A DNA stretch of 64,000 nt. It comes from Cyclina sinensis (Eukaryota > Mollusca > Bivalvia > Venerida > Veneridae). Under the pieces are notes generated by a model. That model was not told where the DNA came from. It saw nothing but the letters and a program-made list of their open reading frames with translations, and searched no databases. The translations under genes were made by a program, and so were the position numbers. Below are positions 21,245-34,075 of this stretch, one piece after another. The first letter of the stretch is position 1. Each line of letters opens with the position of its first letter. Where the stretch lies: positions 27,802,882 through 27,866,881 of the forward strand of contig JAAONU010000006.1 of NCBI GenBank assembly GCA_012932295.1, given 5' to 3'.

Positions 21245-22845
21245 CCATACTGAGCTAGATTTGTAGACATTATATTATCAAACTCAGCCCGATGTCATCG
21301 ACTCATAACAACGGACTGAGCTAGATATATGCGTACATATAATGTAATCATACTCAGACAGATGTCATTGACTCATAACAACGGATTGAGATAGATATGT
21401 GCGTAGATATTATATAATCATACTTATCCTGACGTCATTGACTCATAACAACGGGTTGAGCTAAATTTATGCGTAGATATAATCAAACTCAGCACGATGG
21501 CATTGACTAATTTCAGCAGACAAAGCTAGATATATGAAAAGACACAATATAATCATACTCAGCTCATAATAACAAACTCAACTAGATATACGTGCAGACA
21601 TTATATAATCATACTAAGCCCGATGTCATTGACTCATAACAACGGCCTGAGCTAGATATACGTGTAGACATTATATAATCATACTAAGCCCGATGTCATT
21701 GACTCATAACAACGGCCTCAGCTAAATATACGTGTAGACATTATATAATCATACTAAGCCCGATGTCATTGACTCATAACAACGGCCTGAGCTAGATATA
21801 CGTGTAGACATTATATAATCATACTAAGCCCGATGTCATTGACTCATAACAACGGCCTGAGCTAGATATACGTGCAGACATTATATAATCATACTAAGCC
21901 CGATGTCATTGACTCATAACAACGGCCTGAGCTAGATATACGTGTAGACATTATATAATCATACTAAGCCCGATGTCATTGACTCATAACAACGGCCTGA
22001 GCTAGATATACGTGTAGACATTATATAATCATACTATGCCCGATGTCATTGACTCATAACAACGGCCTCAGCTAAATATACGTGTAGACATTATCTAATT
22101 ATACTAAGCCCGATGTCATTGACTCATAACAACGGCTTGAGCTATATATACGGGCAGACATTATATAATTATACTAAGCCCGATGTCATTGACTCATAAC
22201 AACGGCCTGAGCTAGATATACGTGCAGACATTATATAATTATACTAAGCCCGATGTCATTGACTCATAACAACGGGCTGAACTAGATATATGTGTATAAA
22301 TTATATAATCCTTCTCAGTCCAGTGTCATTGACTAATAACAACGGGATGAACTAGATATATGTTTATACATTATATAATCCTTCTCAGCCCCATCTCATT
22401 GACTAATAACAACGGGCTGAACTAGATATATGTGTATACATTATATAATCATACTCAGCCTGGTGTCATTGACTTATTACAACGGGCTGAACTAGATATA
22501 TGTGTATACATTATATAATCCTAGTTAGTGGGGTCTCATCGACTAATATTAACGGGCTAAGCTAGACATATGTGTATACATTATATAATCCTACTCAGCC
22601 CAGTGTCATTGACTAATAACAACGGGCTGAACTAGATATATGTGTATACATTATATAATCCTTCTCAGCCCGATCTCAATGACTAATAACGGGCTGAACT
22701 AGATATATGTGTATACATTATATAATCCTAGTTAGTGGGGTCTCGTCGACTAATAACCACGGGCTTAGCTAGACATATGTGTATACATTATATAATCATA
22801 CTAAGCCCGATGTCATTGACTCATAACAACGGCCTGAGCTAGATA
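21245..22845 (+). repeat. 70-bp satellite, first orientation
   Basis: About 22 units of 70 bp, for example TTATATAATCATACTAAGCC, CGATGTCATTGACTCATAAC and AACGGCCTGAGCTAGATATA. Units between 21600 and 22260 are nearly identical, so they were homogenised recently; units at the left edge are diverged. One unit near 22670 lacks a few bases. Confidence 0.95.
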
Positions 22846-25417
22846 TATCTAGTTCAGCCCGTTGTTATTAGTCAATGACACCAGGTTGAATATGATAATA
22901 TAATGTTTACATATATATTTAGTTCAGCCCGTTGTTATTAGTCAATGACACCGGGCTTAGTAGGATTATATAATGTATACACATATATGTAGCTTAGCCC
23001 GTTGTTATTAGTCAATGACACCCCGCTGAGTAGGATTGTATAATGTATACACATATATCTAGCTCAGCCTGTTGTTATAAGTCAATGACATCAGGCTGAG
23101 TAAGAATTTATAATGTATACACATATATCTAGTTCATCCCGTTGTTATTTGTCAATGACATAGGGCTGAGTAGGATTATATAATGTATACACATATATCT
23201 AGATCAGCCCGTTGTAATTAGTCAATGACACCGGACTGAATAGGATTATATAATGTATACACAAATTACACATATATCTAGCTTAGCCCGTTGTTATTAG
23301 TCAATGACATAGGGCTGAGTAGGATTATATAATGTATACACATATGTCTAGCTTAGCCCGTTGTTATTAGTCAATGACAAAGGGCTGAGTAGGATTATAT
23401 AATGTATACACATATGTCTAGCTTAGCCCGTTGTTATTAGTCAGTGACACCGGGCGGAGTAGGATTATATAATGTATACACATATATCTAGTTCAGCCCG
23501 TTGTTATTAGTCAATGACACCAGGCTGGGTATGATCATATAATGTATGCACATATATCTAGTTCAGCCCGTTGTTATTAGTCATTGACACCGGGCTAAGT
23601 ATGATTATATAATGTAAACACATATATCTAGTTCAGCCCGTTGTTATTAGTCAATGACACCAGGCTAAGTTTGACTATATAATGTTTACACATATATCTA
23701 GTTCAGCCCGTTGTTATTAGTCAATGACACCGGGCTAAGTATGATTATATAATGTTTACACATATATCTAGTTCAGCCCGTTGTTATTAGTCAATGACAC
23801 CCGGCTAAGTATGATTATTTAATATATACACATATATTTAGTTCAGCCCGTTGTTGTTAGTCAATAGCACCTGGCTAAGTAGGATTATATAATGTATAAA
23901 CGTATATTTAGCTAAGCCCGTTGTCATTAGTCAATGACACCGAGCTGAGTAGTATTATTCAATGTATACACATATACCAAGCTTAGCCCGTTGTTATTAG
24001 TCACTGACATCGGGCGGAGTAGGATTATATAATGTTTACACATATATCTAGTTCAGCCCGTTGTTATTAGTCAAAGACATCAGGCTGAGTATGATTATAT
24101 AATGTATACAAATACATTTAGTTCAGTCCGTTGTTATTAGTCAATGAGATGGGGCTGAGAAGGATTATATAATGTAAACACATATATCTAGTTCAGCCCG
24201 TTGTTAGTAGTCAATGACACCGGGCTGAGTAGGATTATATAATGTATACACATATATCTAGTTCAGCCCGTTGTTATTAGTCAATGACACCGGGCTGTGT
24301 AAGATTATAAAACGTTTACACATATATCTAGTTCAGCCCGTTGATATTAGTCAATGACATAGGGCTCAGTAGGATTAAATAGCGTATACACATATATCTA
24401 GTTCATCCCGTTGTTATTACTCAATGACATCGGGCTGAGTAGGAGTATATAATGTATACACATATATCTAGCTCAGCCCGTTGTTTTTAGTCAATGACAC
24501 CGGGCTGAGTAGGATTAAATAATGAATACACATATATGTAGTTCAGCCAGTTGTTTTTAGTCAATGACATCGAGCTGAGTAGGAATATATAATGTATACA
24601 CATATATCTAGCTCAGCCCGTTGATATTAGTCAATGACATCGGGCTGAGTAGGATTATATAATGTATACACATATATCTAGTTCAGCCCGTTGTTATTAG
24701 TCAGTGACATCGGGCTGAGTAGGATTATATAATGTAATCTGATAAATCTAGTTCAGCAAGTTGTTATTATAAATGACACCGGGCTGAGTTTGATTATATA
24801 ATATTTGCATATAAATCTAGCTCATCCTGTTTTTATGAATGAATGACATCCGGTTGAGTATGATTATATAATGTCTTAGTATGATTTGATAATGTGTGTA
24901 CATATGTCTAGCTCAGTACGTTTACATGAGTCAATGACATCTGGCTGAGTATGATTATATAACGTCTGCGCATATATCTAGCTTAGCCCGTTGTCATTAG
25001 TGAATGACATCAGGCTGAGTTTGATATTATGATATTTACACATTTATGTATCTTAGGCCGTTTTCATCCAGCTGAGTATGATAATTTAAAGTCTACAATT
25101 ATATGATTATATAACGTTTATGTATACATTTACCTCATCCCGTTGTTATGAATGAATGACACCAGGCTAAGTATGATTATAAAATGTATACACATTTATG
25201 TAGCTTAACTCGTTGTCATCTAGCTGAGCATGATAATATAATGTCTACAATTATATAATGTATACACACATATCTACCTCATCCCGTTGTAATGAGTCAA
25301 TGACATTGGGTTGAATATGATAATATATCGGGCTGAGTATGATAATATAACGTCTACGCATATATTAGGCTCAACCCGTTGTCATGGGTCAGTGACATCG
25401 GGCTGAGTATGATTATG

Positions 25418-25689
25418 TAAAGTAAAGTTAAGTGCTTGTTTAGTATAGTGTCACCCCTACTGAAAAGACCAGTCTCTCGGGCTAATAAGACACGTGTATC
25501 AGTGTCGCATTTACTCCCCGATTCCTTTTCCTATGTACCAGGCGCAAGGCAGACATGCAATCGGTATTTATTCTTTAACTAGCTGGTGGCTCACCAACCG
25601 GCGGCATCAGAACAAGCCACTGACAGGACTGGAACCTTCGACCTCCCGCTCCGTAAGCAGACGCCTTTACCACTAGGCCACGGAGACGG
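25418..25689 (-). mobile_element. tRNA-derived SINE, copy 1
   Basis: On the minus strand the head reads CTCCGTGGCCTAGTGGTAAA (box A-like, TGGCCTAGTGG) and, about 35 nt later, GGTTCCAGTCC (box B-like), as in a tRNA. The body runs on for about 200 bp to AGCACTTAACTTTACTTTAC. It sits in the 70-bp satellite. A weak open frame on the plus strand is a by-product. Confidence 0.8.
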
Positions 25690-25839
25690 TTATATACACA
25701 AATATATAAAGCTCAGCCCGTTTACATTAGACAATGACATCAGGTTGAGTGGGAAAATATAAATTCTTTGCATATATCTTGCTCAGCCCGTTGTTATAAG
25801 ACAATAACATCGAACTGAGCATGATTAAGTTATATCAAC

Positions 25840-26275
25840 TTAAAGAGGCTGTACTCCAGATTGGACATAAAAAATTTTTTCATAAATTATACATTTAGAT
25901 GCCGTGAGATTATAACAACATAATATTTTACTTCAAAACTGATTATAAAAGTCAAAATAGAATAAAAAAATATTTTCGCTCCAGCCTGATTTGAACTCTG
26001 GACCCCTCATGTTAACAAAATATTTCCAACGCTTTTACTGGCACCACCATCGCCGCATGTGATATTACAGATATTTACTTTAAATCTTATACGATATAGT
26101 TATACCGTCGCGTTACGGTATAGCACTTTGAAAGGGAAAAAAATCAATTTATAATGTAATCATTTGACTTATTTTTTGTCAGTAAGTTATTTTTTAAGCA
26201 TTAGTCATAAATATTACAAGAAATTTATAATACAAGAAAACTTTCTTTTTTGTCATCTGGAGCGCAGCCCCTTTA
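25840..26275. mobile_element. ~435-bp MITE, copy 1
   Basis: The ends are inverted repeats: TTAAAGAGGCTGTACTCCAG on the left against CTGGAGCGCAGCCCCTTTAA on the right. The interior carries CCTGATTTGAACTCTGGAC, which on the minus strand resembles a tRNA B box (AGAGTTCAAATCAGG), with a possible box A about 50 nt before it. No open frame of note. Confidence 0.75.
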
Positions 26276-26633
26276 AATATTTAGCTCAACCCGTTGTCAA
26301 CAGTCAATGAGATCGGGCTGAGTATGGTAATATATTATTTAAGTATGATTTTATAATTTGTACACGTATGTCTACCTCAGTCAGTTTACATGAGACAATG
26401 ACATCGGGCTGAGTTTGATAATATAATTTCTGAGCATATATCTAGCTAAGCCCTTCGTTATGAGTAAATGATCTCGGGCTGAGTATGATAACATATTGTC
26501 TACGCATATATGAAGCTGAACCCGTTTTCATAAGTCTATGACATCAGGGTGAGTATGATAATATAACGTCTACGCATAATTTAGGCTCAACCCGTTGTCA
26601 TGGGTCAGTGACATCGGGCTGAGTATGATTATG

Positions 26634-26905
26634 TAAAGTAAAGTTAAGTGCTTGTTTAGTATAGTGTCACCCCTACTGAAAAGACCAGTCTCTCGGGCTA
26701 ATAAGACACGTGTATCAGTGTCACATTTACTCCCCGATTCCTTTTCCTATGTACCAGGCGCAAGGCAGACATGCAATCGGTATTCATTCTTTAACTAGCT
26801 GGTGGCTCACCAACCGGCGGCATCAGAACAAGCCACTGACAGGACTGGAACCTTCGACCTCCCGCTCCGTAAGCAGACGCCTTTACCACTAGGCCACGGA
26901 GACGG
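26634..26905 (-). mobile_element. tRNA-derived SINE, copy 2
   Basis: Same element as at 25418-25689, at an offset of 1216 bp, copied by the tandem duplication rather than by retrotransposition. Confidence 0.8.
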
Positions 26906-27055
26906 TTATATACACAAATATATAAAGCTCAGCCCGTTTACATTAGACAATGACATCAGGTTGAGTGGGAAAATATAAATTCTTTGCATATATCTTGCTC
27001 AGCCCGTTGTTATAAGACAATAACATCGAACTGAGTATGATTAAGTTATATCAAC

Positions 27056-27492
27056 TTAAAGAGGCTGTACTCCAGATTGGACATAAAAAAATTTTTCATA
27101 AATTATACATTTAGATGCCGTAAGATTATAACAACATAATATTTTACTTCAAAACTGATTATAAAAGTCAAAATAGAATAAAAAAATATTTTCGCTCCAG
27201 CCTGATTTGAACTCTGGACCCCTCATGTTAACAAAATATTTCCTACGCTTTTACTGGCACCACCATCGCCGCATGTGATATTACAGATATTTACTTTAAA
27301 TCTTATACGATATAGTTATACCGTCGCGTTACGGTATAGCACTTTGAAAGGGAAAAAAATCAATTTATAATGTAATCATTTGACTTATTTTTTTGTCAGT
27401 AAGTTATTTTTTAAGCATTAGTCATAAATATTACAAGAAATTTATAATACAAGAAAACTTTCTTTTTTGTCATCTGGAGCGCAGCCCCTTTA
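27056..27492. mobile_element. ~435-bp MITE, copy 2
   Basis: Duplicate of the element at 25840-26275 with a few single-base changes. Confidence 0.75.
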
Positions 27493-27905
27493 AATATTTA
27501 GCTCAACCCGTTGTCAACAGTCAATGAGATCGGGCTGAGTATGGTAATATATTATTTTAGTATGATTTTATAATTTGTACACGTATGTCTACCTCAGTCA
27601 GTTTACATGAGACAATGACATTGGGCTGAGTTTGATAATATAATTTCTGAGCATATATCTAGCTAAGCCCTTCGTTATGAGTAAATGATCTCGGGCTGAG
27701 TATGATAACATATTGTCTACGCATATATGAAGCTGAACCCGTTTTCATAAGTCTATGACATCAGGGTGAGTATGATAATTTAATTTCTGCGCATATATTT
27801 AGGTCAACCCATTGTCACAAATCTATGACATCGAGCTGAGTATGATTATATAATGTCTACACATATATCTAGCTCAACCCGTTGTCATGAATGTATGACT
27901 TTCGG

Positions 27906-28487
27906 CGGTGCCCGATTTCGTATATGTCTAAACATAAAATGTTTGTGTCGATATCATACGTGAAATACTTTTGTGCTCATTTCAACATCAGTTATTTGCC
28001 ATACTGTTTCAAATATCTTTAATCATTTGGTTTTTTTTTCAAATCGAAAAGGAAAATATTATTAATTTATGTTAATAAATATACTGGTATCATCTTTAAA
28101 TATGTGTTAATTAAATAAATCATATGGTACAATTTTAACTATGACTACATTGTTATAAGTTATGCCGAATTCGATCTAGATATTACAATCTTTATTCGCT
28201 ATTCATGTTTAGATTCGTGTAAATCCTATCATAACAGTCAGAGACTATTAAATGCTCAGCGTAAATTACCATGATTATCATTACCATAATTTATGCAAAT
28301 GCATTGAGATAAAACTCTTTAAAACATTAAGGAACAAGAAGAGTGCATGTATCGTTAATAATGCTCTATGGAACTCTCTACACTGATAATACCTATTTAT
28401 ATCAATACGGTTTTACCACACTCTATTTTAAGTACACGGGGGCGCATGCGCATAGCACAATCATACTCGGCCCGTTGTCGTTTTTCC
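27906..28487. other. No supported gene
   Basis: AT-rich unique sequence between the 70-bp satellite and a small hAT-type MITE. Nothing recognised. Confidence 0.5.
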
Positions 28488-28495
28488 AGTAAAGG

Positions 28496-28661
28496 CACAG
28501 GGAATCGCTGCGTAGGGGTTAAATGACCCTAAAGTAACTGATAAACCACACTTCTTCTAAATAATATATAAATATATAAACATGTATTCAAAGGATTTGG
28601 GAGAAATGTGGTTTATAAGTATTTGTAGGGTCAGTTAACCCCTACGTACCGATTCCCTGTG
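28496..28661. mobile_element. hAT-type MITE with 8-bp target duplication
   Basis: A 166-bp palindromic element. Its ends CACAGGGAATCG and CGATTCCCTGTG are inverted repeats, extended inward by GTAGGGGTTAA and TTAACCCCTAC. It is flanked on both sides by the same 8-mer AGTAAAGG (28488-28495 and 28662-28669), as hAT transposases produce. Confidence 0.88.
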
Positions 28662-28764
28662 AGTAAAGGTACTGAGGTATATTTACCAACCAAAAAGCGT
28701 CAAGAGACCGTGGTCTCTTCTTAATCACGTGATTGCTAAGGGACGTAAATGATGCTCTTCAGAA

Positions 28765-29065
28765 ATGGAGGAACATGGTAAGTACAAATTAAAAAAAAAA
28801 AAACACAGACATCTGAAATTTTATCACTTTCAACGAATTGCATGAACTCGTACGTCATCATAAGCATGTGGCTAGTTCCTTTAACTGGTTGACACAAATA
28901 AAATTTCAGATTCCTGTGAAAAAAAGTAACTTCAAGTATCGTACGATAATCCTCTCACTCAATAGAACACAATTTTTCGAAACTAGATTGAAATAAATTT
29001 AGTCGACACGAACACAAGTCTGCTTTTTTAAGATTTAAAGATCGGCTGCTGAAGGACAAGTGGGA
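28765..29065 (+). pseudogene. Decayed gene copy, left arm of the inverted duplication
   Basis: A start ATGGAGGAACATG (28765-28777) runs into a good donor GTAAGT. The following exon (from about 28823) encodes HKHVASSFNWLTQIKFQIPV, homologous to the exon at 54448-54689, but its acceptor AG is changed to AC (TTTCAACG). It then shows in-frame stops (ETRLK then TAA) and a frame slip before the segment RFKDRLLKDKWEHIL. The homology to the right copy extends upstream to about 28725. I do not recognise the protein family. The 62-bp satellite starts directly after it. Confidence 0.7.
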
Positions 29066-29069
29066 ACAC

Positions 29070-31940
29070 ATTCTAGTCTCATGTGCCATGTCAGATAATC
29101 AGACCGGGCTGTTTCTGAACCTGTGCCACACACTCTGGTCTCATGTACCATTTCAGATAATCAGATTGGCTTGTTTAAGAAACAGTGCCACACACTCTGG
29201 TCTCATGTACCATGTCAGATAATGAGACTTGGATGTTTTGGTCCAACACACTCTGGTCTCTTGTACCATGCCAGATAATGAGACCAGGATGTTTTAGCCT
29301 GTCACACTCTGGTCTCATGTACCATGTCAGATAATGAGACCGGGCTGTTTCAGAACCCGTGCCACACACTCTGGTCTCATGTACCATGTCGGATAATGAG
29401 ATCGGGCTGTTTTAGGACCTGTGCCTCACACTCTGGTCTCATGTACCATGTCAGATAATGAGACCGGGCTGTTTCAGAACCTGTGCCACACACTCTGGTC
29501 TCATGTACCATGTCAGATAATGAGACCAGGCTGTTTTAAGACCTGTGTCACACACTTTGGTCTCATGTTCTTAGCCAGATAATGAGACCGGGTTGTTTCA
29601 GAACCTGTGCCACACACTCTGATCTCATGTTCCAAGTCAGATAATGAGACCGGGTTGTTTTAGAACCTGTGCCACACACTCTGGTCTCATGTACCAAGTC
29701 AGATAATGAGACCGGGCTGTTTAGAACCTGTGCCACACACTCTGGTCTCATGTACCAAGTCAGATAATGAGACCGGGCTGTTTAGAACCTGTGCAACACA
29801 CTCTGGTCTCATGTACGATGCCAGATAATGAGACCATGTTTACCATGCCAGATAATGAGACCAGGCTGTTTTAGTTTTAGAACCAGTGCCACACACTCTG
29901 GTCTCTTGTACCATGCCAGATAATGAAACCGGGCTGTATAAGAGCCAGTGCGACACTCTCTGAATTCATGTACCATGTCAGATAATGAGACCGGAGTGTT
30001 TAGAACCAGTGCCACACACTCTGGTCTCATTTACCAAGTCAGATAATGAGACCGGGCTGTTAAGAACCTGTGCCACACACTCTAGTCTCATGTACCATGC
30101 CAGATAATGAGACCGGGCTGTTTTAGAACCAGTGCCACACACTCTGTTCTCTTGTACCATGCCAGATAATGAGCCTGGGCTGCTTTAGAACCAGTGCCAC
30201 ACACTCTGGTCTCTTGTACCATGCCAGATAATGAGACCGGGCTGTTTAGAACCTGTGCCACACACTCTGGTCTCATGTACCATGCCAGATAATGAGACCA
30301 GGCTGTTATAGAACCTGTGCCACACACTCTGGTCTAATGTACCATGTCAGATAATGAGTCTGGGCTGTTTAGAACCAGTGCGACACACTCTGGTCTAATG
30401 TACCATGTCAGATAATGAGACCAGGCTGTTATAGAACCTGTGCCACACACTCTGGTCTCATGTACCATGTCAAATAATGTGACAGGCCTGTTTTAGAACC
30501 TGTGCCACACACTCTGGTCTCATGTACCATGTCAGATAATTAGACCGGGCTGTTATAGAACCTGTGCCACACACTCTGGTCTCATGTACCATGTCAGATA
30601 ATGAGACCCGGCTGTTGAGAACCAGTGCGAAACACTCTGGTCTAATGTACCATGTCAGATAATGAGACCAGGCTGTTTTAAGACCTGTGTCACACACTTT
30701 GGTCTCATGTTCTTAGCCAGATAATGAGACCGGGTTGTTTCAGAACCTGTGCCACACACTCTGGTCTCATGTACCATGTCAGATAATTAGACCGGGCTGT
30801 TATAGAACCTGTGCCACACACTCTGGTCTCATGTACCATGTCAGATAATGAGACCCGGCTGTTAAGAACCAGTGCGAAACACTCTGGTCTCATGTACCAT
30901 GTCAGATAATGAGACCCGGCTGTTGAGAACCAGTGCGAAACACTCTGGTCTAATGTACCATGTCAGATAATGAGACCAGGCTGTTATAGAACCTGTGCCA
31001 CACACTCTGGTCTCATGTACCATGTCAGATAATGAGACAGGGCTGTTTTAGAACCTGTGCCACACACTCTGGTCTCATGTACCATGTCAGATAATGAGAC
31101 CCGGCTGTTGAGAACCAGTGCGACACACTCTGGTCTCATGTACCATGTCAGATAATGAGACTGGGCTGTTATAGAACCAGTGCCACACACTCTGGTCTCA
31201 TGTACCATGTCAGATAATGAGACAGGGCTGTTTTAGAACCTGTGCCACACACTCTGGTCTCATGTACTAGGTCAGATAATGAGACCAGGCTGTTATAGAA
31301 CCTGTGCCACACACTCTGGTCTCATGTACCATGTCACATAATGAGAACGGGCTGTTTAAGAACCTGTGCCACAGACTCTGGTCTCATGTACCATGTCAGA
31401 TAATGAGACCGGGCTGTTTTAGGACCTGTGCCACACACTCTGGTCTCATGTACCATGTCAGATAATGAAACCGGGCTGTTTCAGAACCTGTGACTCACAC
31501 TCTGGTCTCATGTACCAAGTCAGATAATGAGACCGGGCAGTTTAACAACCTGTGCCACACACTCTGGTCTCATGTACCATGTCAGATTATGAGACCGGGC
31601 TGTTTCAGAACCTGTGCCACACACTCTGGTCTCATGTACCATGTCAGATAATGAGACCGGGCTGTTTTAAGACCTGTGTCACACACTCTGGTCCCATGTA
31701 CCATGTCAGATAATGAGACCAGGCTGTTTAGAACCAGTGCCACACACTCTGGTCTCATGTACCATGTCAGATAATGAGACCAGGCTGTTTAGAACCAGTG
31801 TGACACACTGGTCTAATGTACCATGCCAGATAATGAGACCCCTGGTCTCATATACTGTTTCATAGTATGAAGTTGGACTGTTATAGCACCAGTGCGGTGC
31901 CCCCTCTGGTCTCATGTACTGTTTCATAGTATGGGGTCAG
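29070..31940 (+). repeat. 62-bp satellite, left array
   Basis: About 46 units of ~62 bp: CTGGTCTCATGTACCATGTC, AGATAATGAGACCGGGCTGT and TTTAGAACCTGTGCCACACA. GGTCTCAT and ATGAGACC inside each unit are inverted repeats able to form a hairpin. The inner end (31850-31930) is made of variants with TGTTTCATAGTATG and GGTGCCCCCTCTGG. The many small minus-strand frames here are produced by the repeat. Confidence 0.95.
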
Positions 31941-32306
31941 GCTGTTGTGCATGATGTGTAAACATTCTGATTGCCTGAACAAAAGTTATTGCCTTTCATT
32001 CTTTTCCTTGTGCAGATAAGTCATCCTTTATGGCCAGATAGATTATTTTTGCAAACTTGCAGGCCTGTGTGACATTATGTGTTGTTGTGCATGATGACAG
32101 CAAACTGATGGTTTTTTTTTTGTCTTGGTATTTTTGTATAGGCAATTTTTTATATGGACAGTAACACCACAAGTGTGAAAAGAGATTCTTTCTAAGCTTA
32201 GAATTTACTGAAACAAAAATATAGAATTATGTGCTTTGTGCAAGTATCATAACTCGTCTACTGTTCTATGTGTCTCTTCTGTCGTATGTATTTTCTGTTT
32301 CTTTAG

Positions 32307-32906
32307 ATAAACATATAGGAGGGAAATCTTGTGAATGCAACTGTTCCTACAAACTGCACAGTTACTGCTTAAACAAGGATCATTGTTTCTTCAAAAATAC
32401 AGAGTTCAGTGTAGACAAGCTCCACTGGGAGAATCATACAAGTAAGTGTGTAATATACATTTTATGATTGAGATTAAAAATTAACTCTTATTACTTACAA
32501 TGTATAACATGATTATACTCATCTGCTGATGTTAATGTCTGCAGATATTTAGTTCAATTCTGTTTACACATTTTGATAGAAGTGAGTCATCTTCTTCATG
32601 GCTTTACAGAATAATGCTTATCACATTTCTGAAATCCTTTGGCAGTTACTTAGATCATTTATTCTTAATGTTCAGGTCCTGAACATACAACATTAATTCT
32701 CTATTACAAAACAACTACACCCAGGTATAGACTAGAGATAATGTCTTATTTTCCTTTTCTAATTCAGTGGACTGTACAGTGTTTAACTGACTTTTCTCTT
32801 ACAGTATTCATTGTATTTCTTTTACATGTGTGATAAGATCAGGCTTTATTTTACAGGTTGCAGCTATGGATATGATTTGTCTTTGTATCCAGACCTAGAA
32901 TGTTAA
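32307..32906 (+). CDS. 3' end of a small cysteine-rich protein gene
   Basis: Two exons join in frame. Exon 32307-32441 (acceptor TTCTTTAG, donor GTAAGTG) encodes HIGGKSCECNCSYKLHSYC and continues to DKLHWENHT. It ends with one base of a codon, completed by exon 32857-32906 (acceptor TTTTACAG), which encodes SCSYGYDLSLYPDLEC and stops at TAA. Seven or more closely spaced cysteines suggest a disulfide-rich secreted or extracellular domain, but no signal peptide is visible because the 5' exons were not found; they may lie beyond the 62-bp satellite. Family not recognised. Confidence 0.65.
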
Positions 32907-33068
32907 TAGCCAGTGCAGTGAGCAGGCCAATGCTGAGTTAGAAAGAACAAAGGACCAGCTCTCATATATGACACCATCCAGTTTTATGGGCCATTGTGCA
33001 TTGTTTTTGAGAAATCAAGAAATGTTTCTTAAAACTTTCGGATATAAAAGTGATGGATTCTAACTAAT

Positions 33069-33603
33069 TATACCCCCAGATAGAATATCTGGGGACTATT
33101 TTGGAATCTTGTGCGTTGGTCGGTCACTTTATCTGCCATCTGTAGACAGACTTTGTCCAGACTGTTTTTCAGCAACTATTTCTCAATTAAAACTTTACAA
33201 GAGTCATAAGTGCCAAGCCTAGTTGTCATGTCAGACTTACTTGATTTTTCACCCACTTATGGCCCTTTGATTTCTTTTACACACCAATTTATCATGACTG
33301 TTTCTCATCAACTATTATTCAGATTTTAATTATACTATGCAAGAACCATTAGTACCAAGCCGAGTTGTGTATGTTGTTACTGCACTCCACTGTCATGACT
33401 TCTCACTGAGTTATGGGCCTTTTTTTAATACATGAATTTTTCCATGCTTTTTGTCAGGAACTTGCACTTTGATTCTTTTTTTCTGTACATGGCCCATATT
33501 GATTTTGAGGTCTAAGGTCTAGGTCACGTGTAGAAGTCAATGTGACATGACTAACTGGTTGCCATTATGGTGGCATACATGTTTCATAAACATCTCTTGT
33601 TTG
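33069..33603 (+). mobile_element. Hairpin-ended dispersed element
   Basis: The left end contains the palindrome CCCCAGATAGAATATCTGGGG-like sequence (33073-33094). The right end is the hairpin ATGTTTCATAAACAT followed by CTCTTGTTT (33580-33603). The interior includes TGGGCCTTTTTTTAATACAT-like decayed repeats. No gene. The ending matches other elements here (see 34076, 38817). Confidence 0.6.
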
Positions 33604-34075
33604 TTATTTAGAGTAAAAAATAACATATGATAATTTACAAGTAGTTTAGAGTAATCTCTGTATTTAGTCATTTACATTGTCTATCAAGATCTATTGATAA
33701 AATACAATGAAGATGAAGGTGAAAATATATGTCACTGTGCTTGTTTCAAAGTTACAATGTATGTGACTGTTTCCATTGTCTCAAAATGTAATAGTCTCTT
33801 TATAGCAGTTTTGTAACTATATGCCTTAAATTTTAACATGAGTTCTATTATTGCATGATGAAGTGAAATTATTTACCAAAAGCATGTAAATCCAGGTTAT
33901 GACATAAGAATTGGCCCTACCACAAGGGTCATTTAATTTCACATATTGTAACATCATGGTTTAAATCTAACATTTGTTTTTATCTGGATTCATTCTGTTT
34001 ACAAATCAAAGCTTAATAGTTGTAAATTAAGCAATAGTTTACCATTTAATCAGACTTCGGCAAAGCAAAGACATT
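33604..34075. other. No supported gene
   Basis: AT-rich sequence between two repeat elements; nothing recognised. Confidence 0.5.

Larger units (their letters stand above)
25345..27778 (+). repeat. 1.2-kb tandem duplication
   Basis: 25345-26562 and 26563-27778 are near-identical: landmarks recur at an offset of about 1216 bp (SINE, MITE, CAACCCGTTGTCATGGGTCA). The two copies differ by scattered single bases only, so the duplication is recent compared with the decay of the surrounding satellite. Confidence 0.9.
22846..27905 (-). repeat. 70-bp satellite, inverted orientation
   Basis: From the palindrome AGATATATCT (22841-22850) onward the same unit appears as its reverse complement, for example TATCTAGTTCAGCCCGTTGT, TATTAGTCAATGACACCGGG and CTGAGTAGGATTATATAATG. 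Each unit contains CAGCCCG and CGGGCTG about 20 nt apart, so it can fold into a hairpin. Units decay after about 24740. The array is broken by a SINE, a MITE and their duplicated copies, and ends near 27905. Confidence 0.93.

Noticed and set aside
25494..26892. Paired 60-codon frames ending PLTGLEPSTSRSVSRRLYH
   Set aside because: They are the antisense of the tRNA-derived SINE head; the peptide recurs wherever the SINE does.
29070..31940. Many 60-80-codon open frames with repeated peptide motifs (GLIIWHGT, RPECVAQVL)
   Set aside because: They are produced by the 62-bp satellite reading through all frames; motif order simply follows the repeat. The same holds for frames in 50975-54124.
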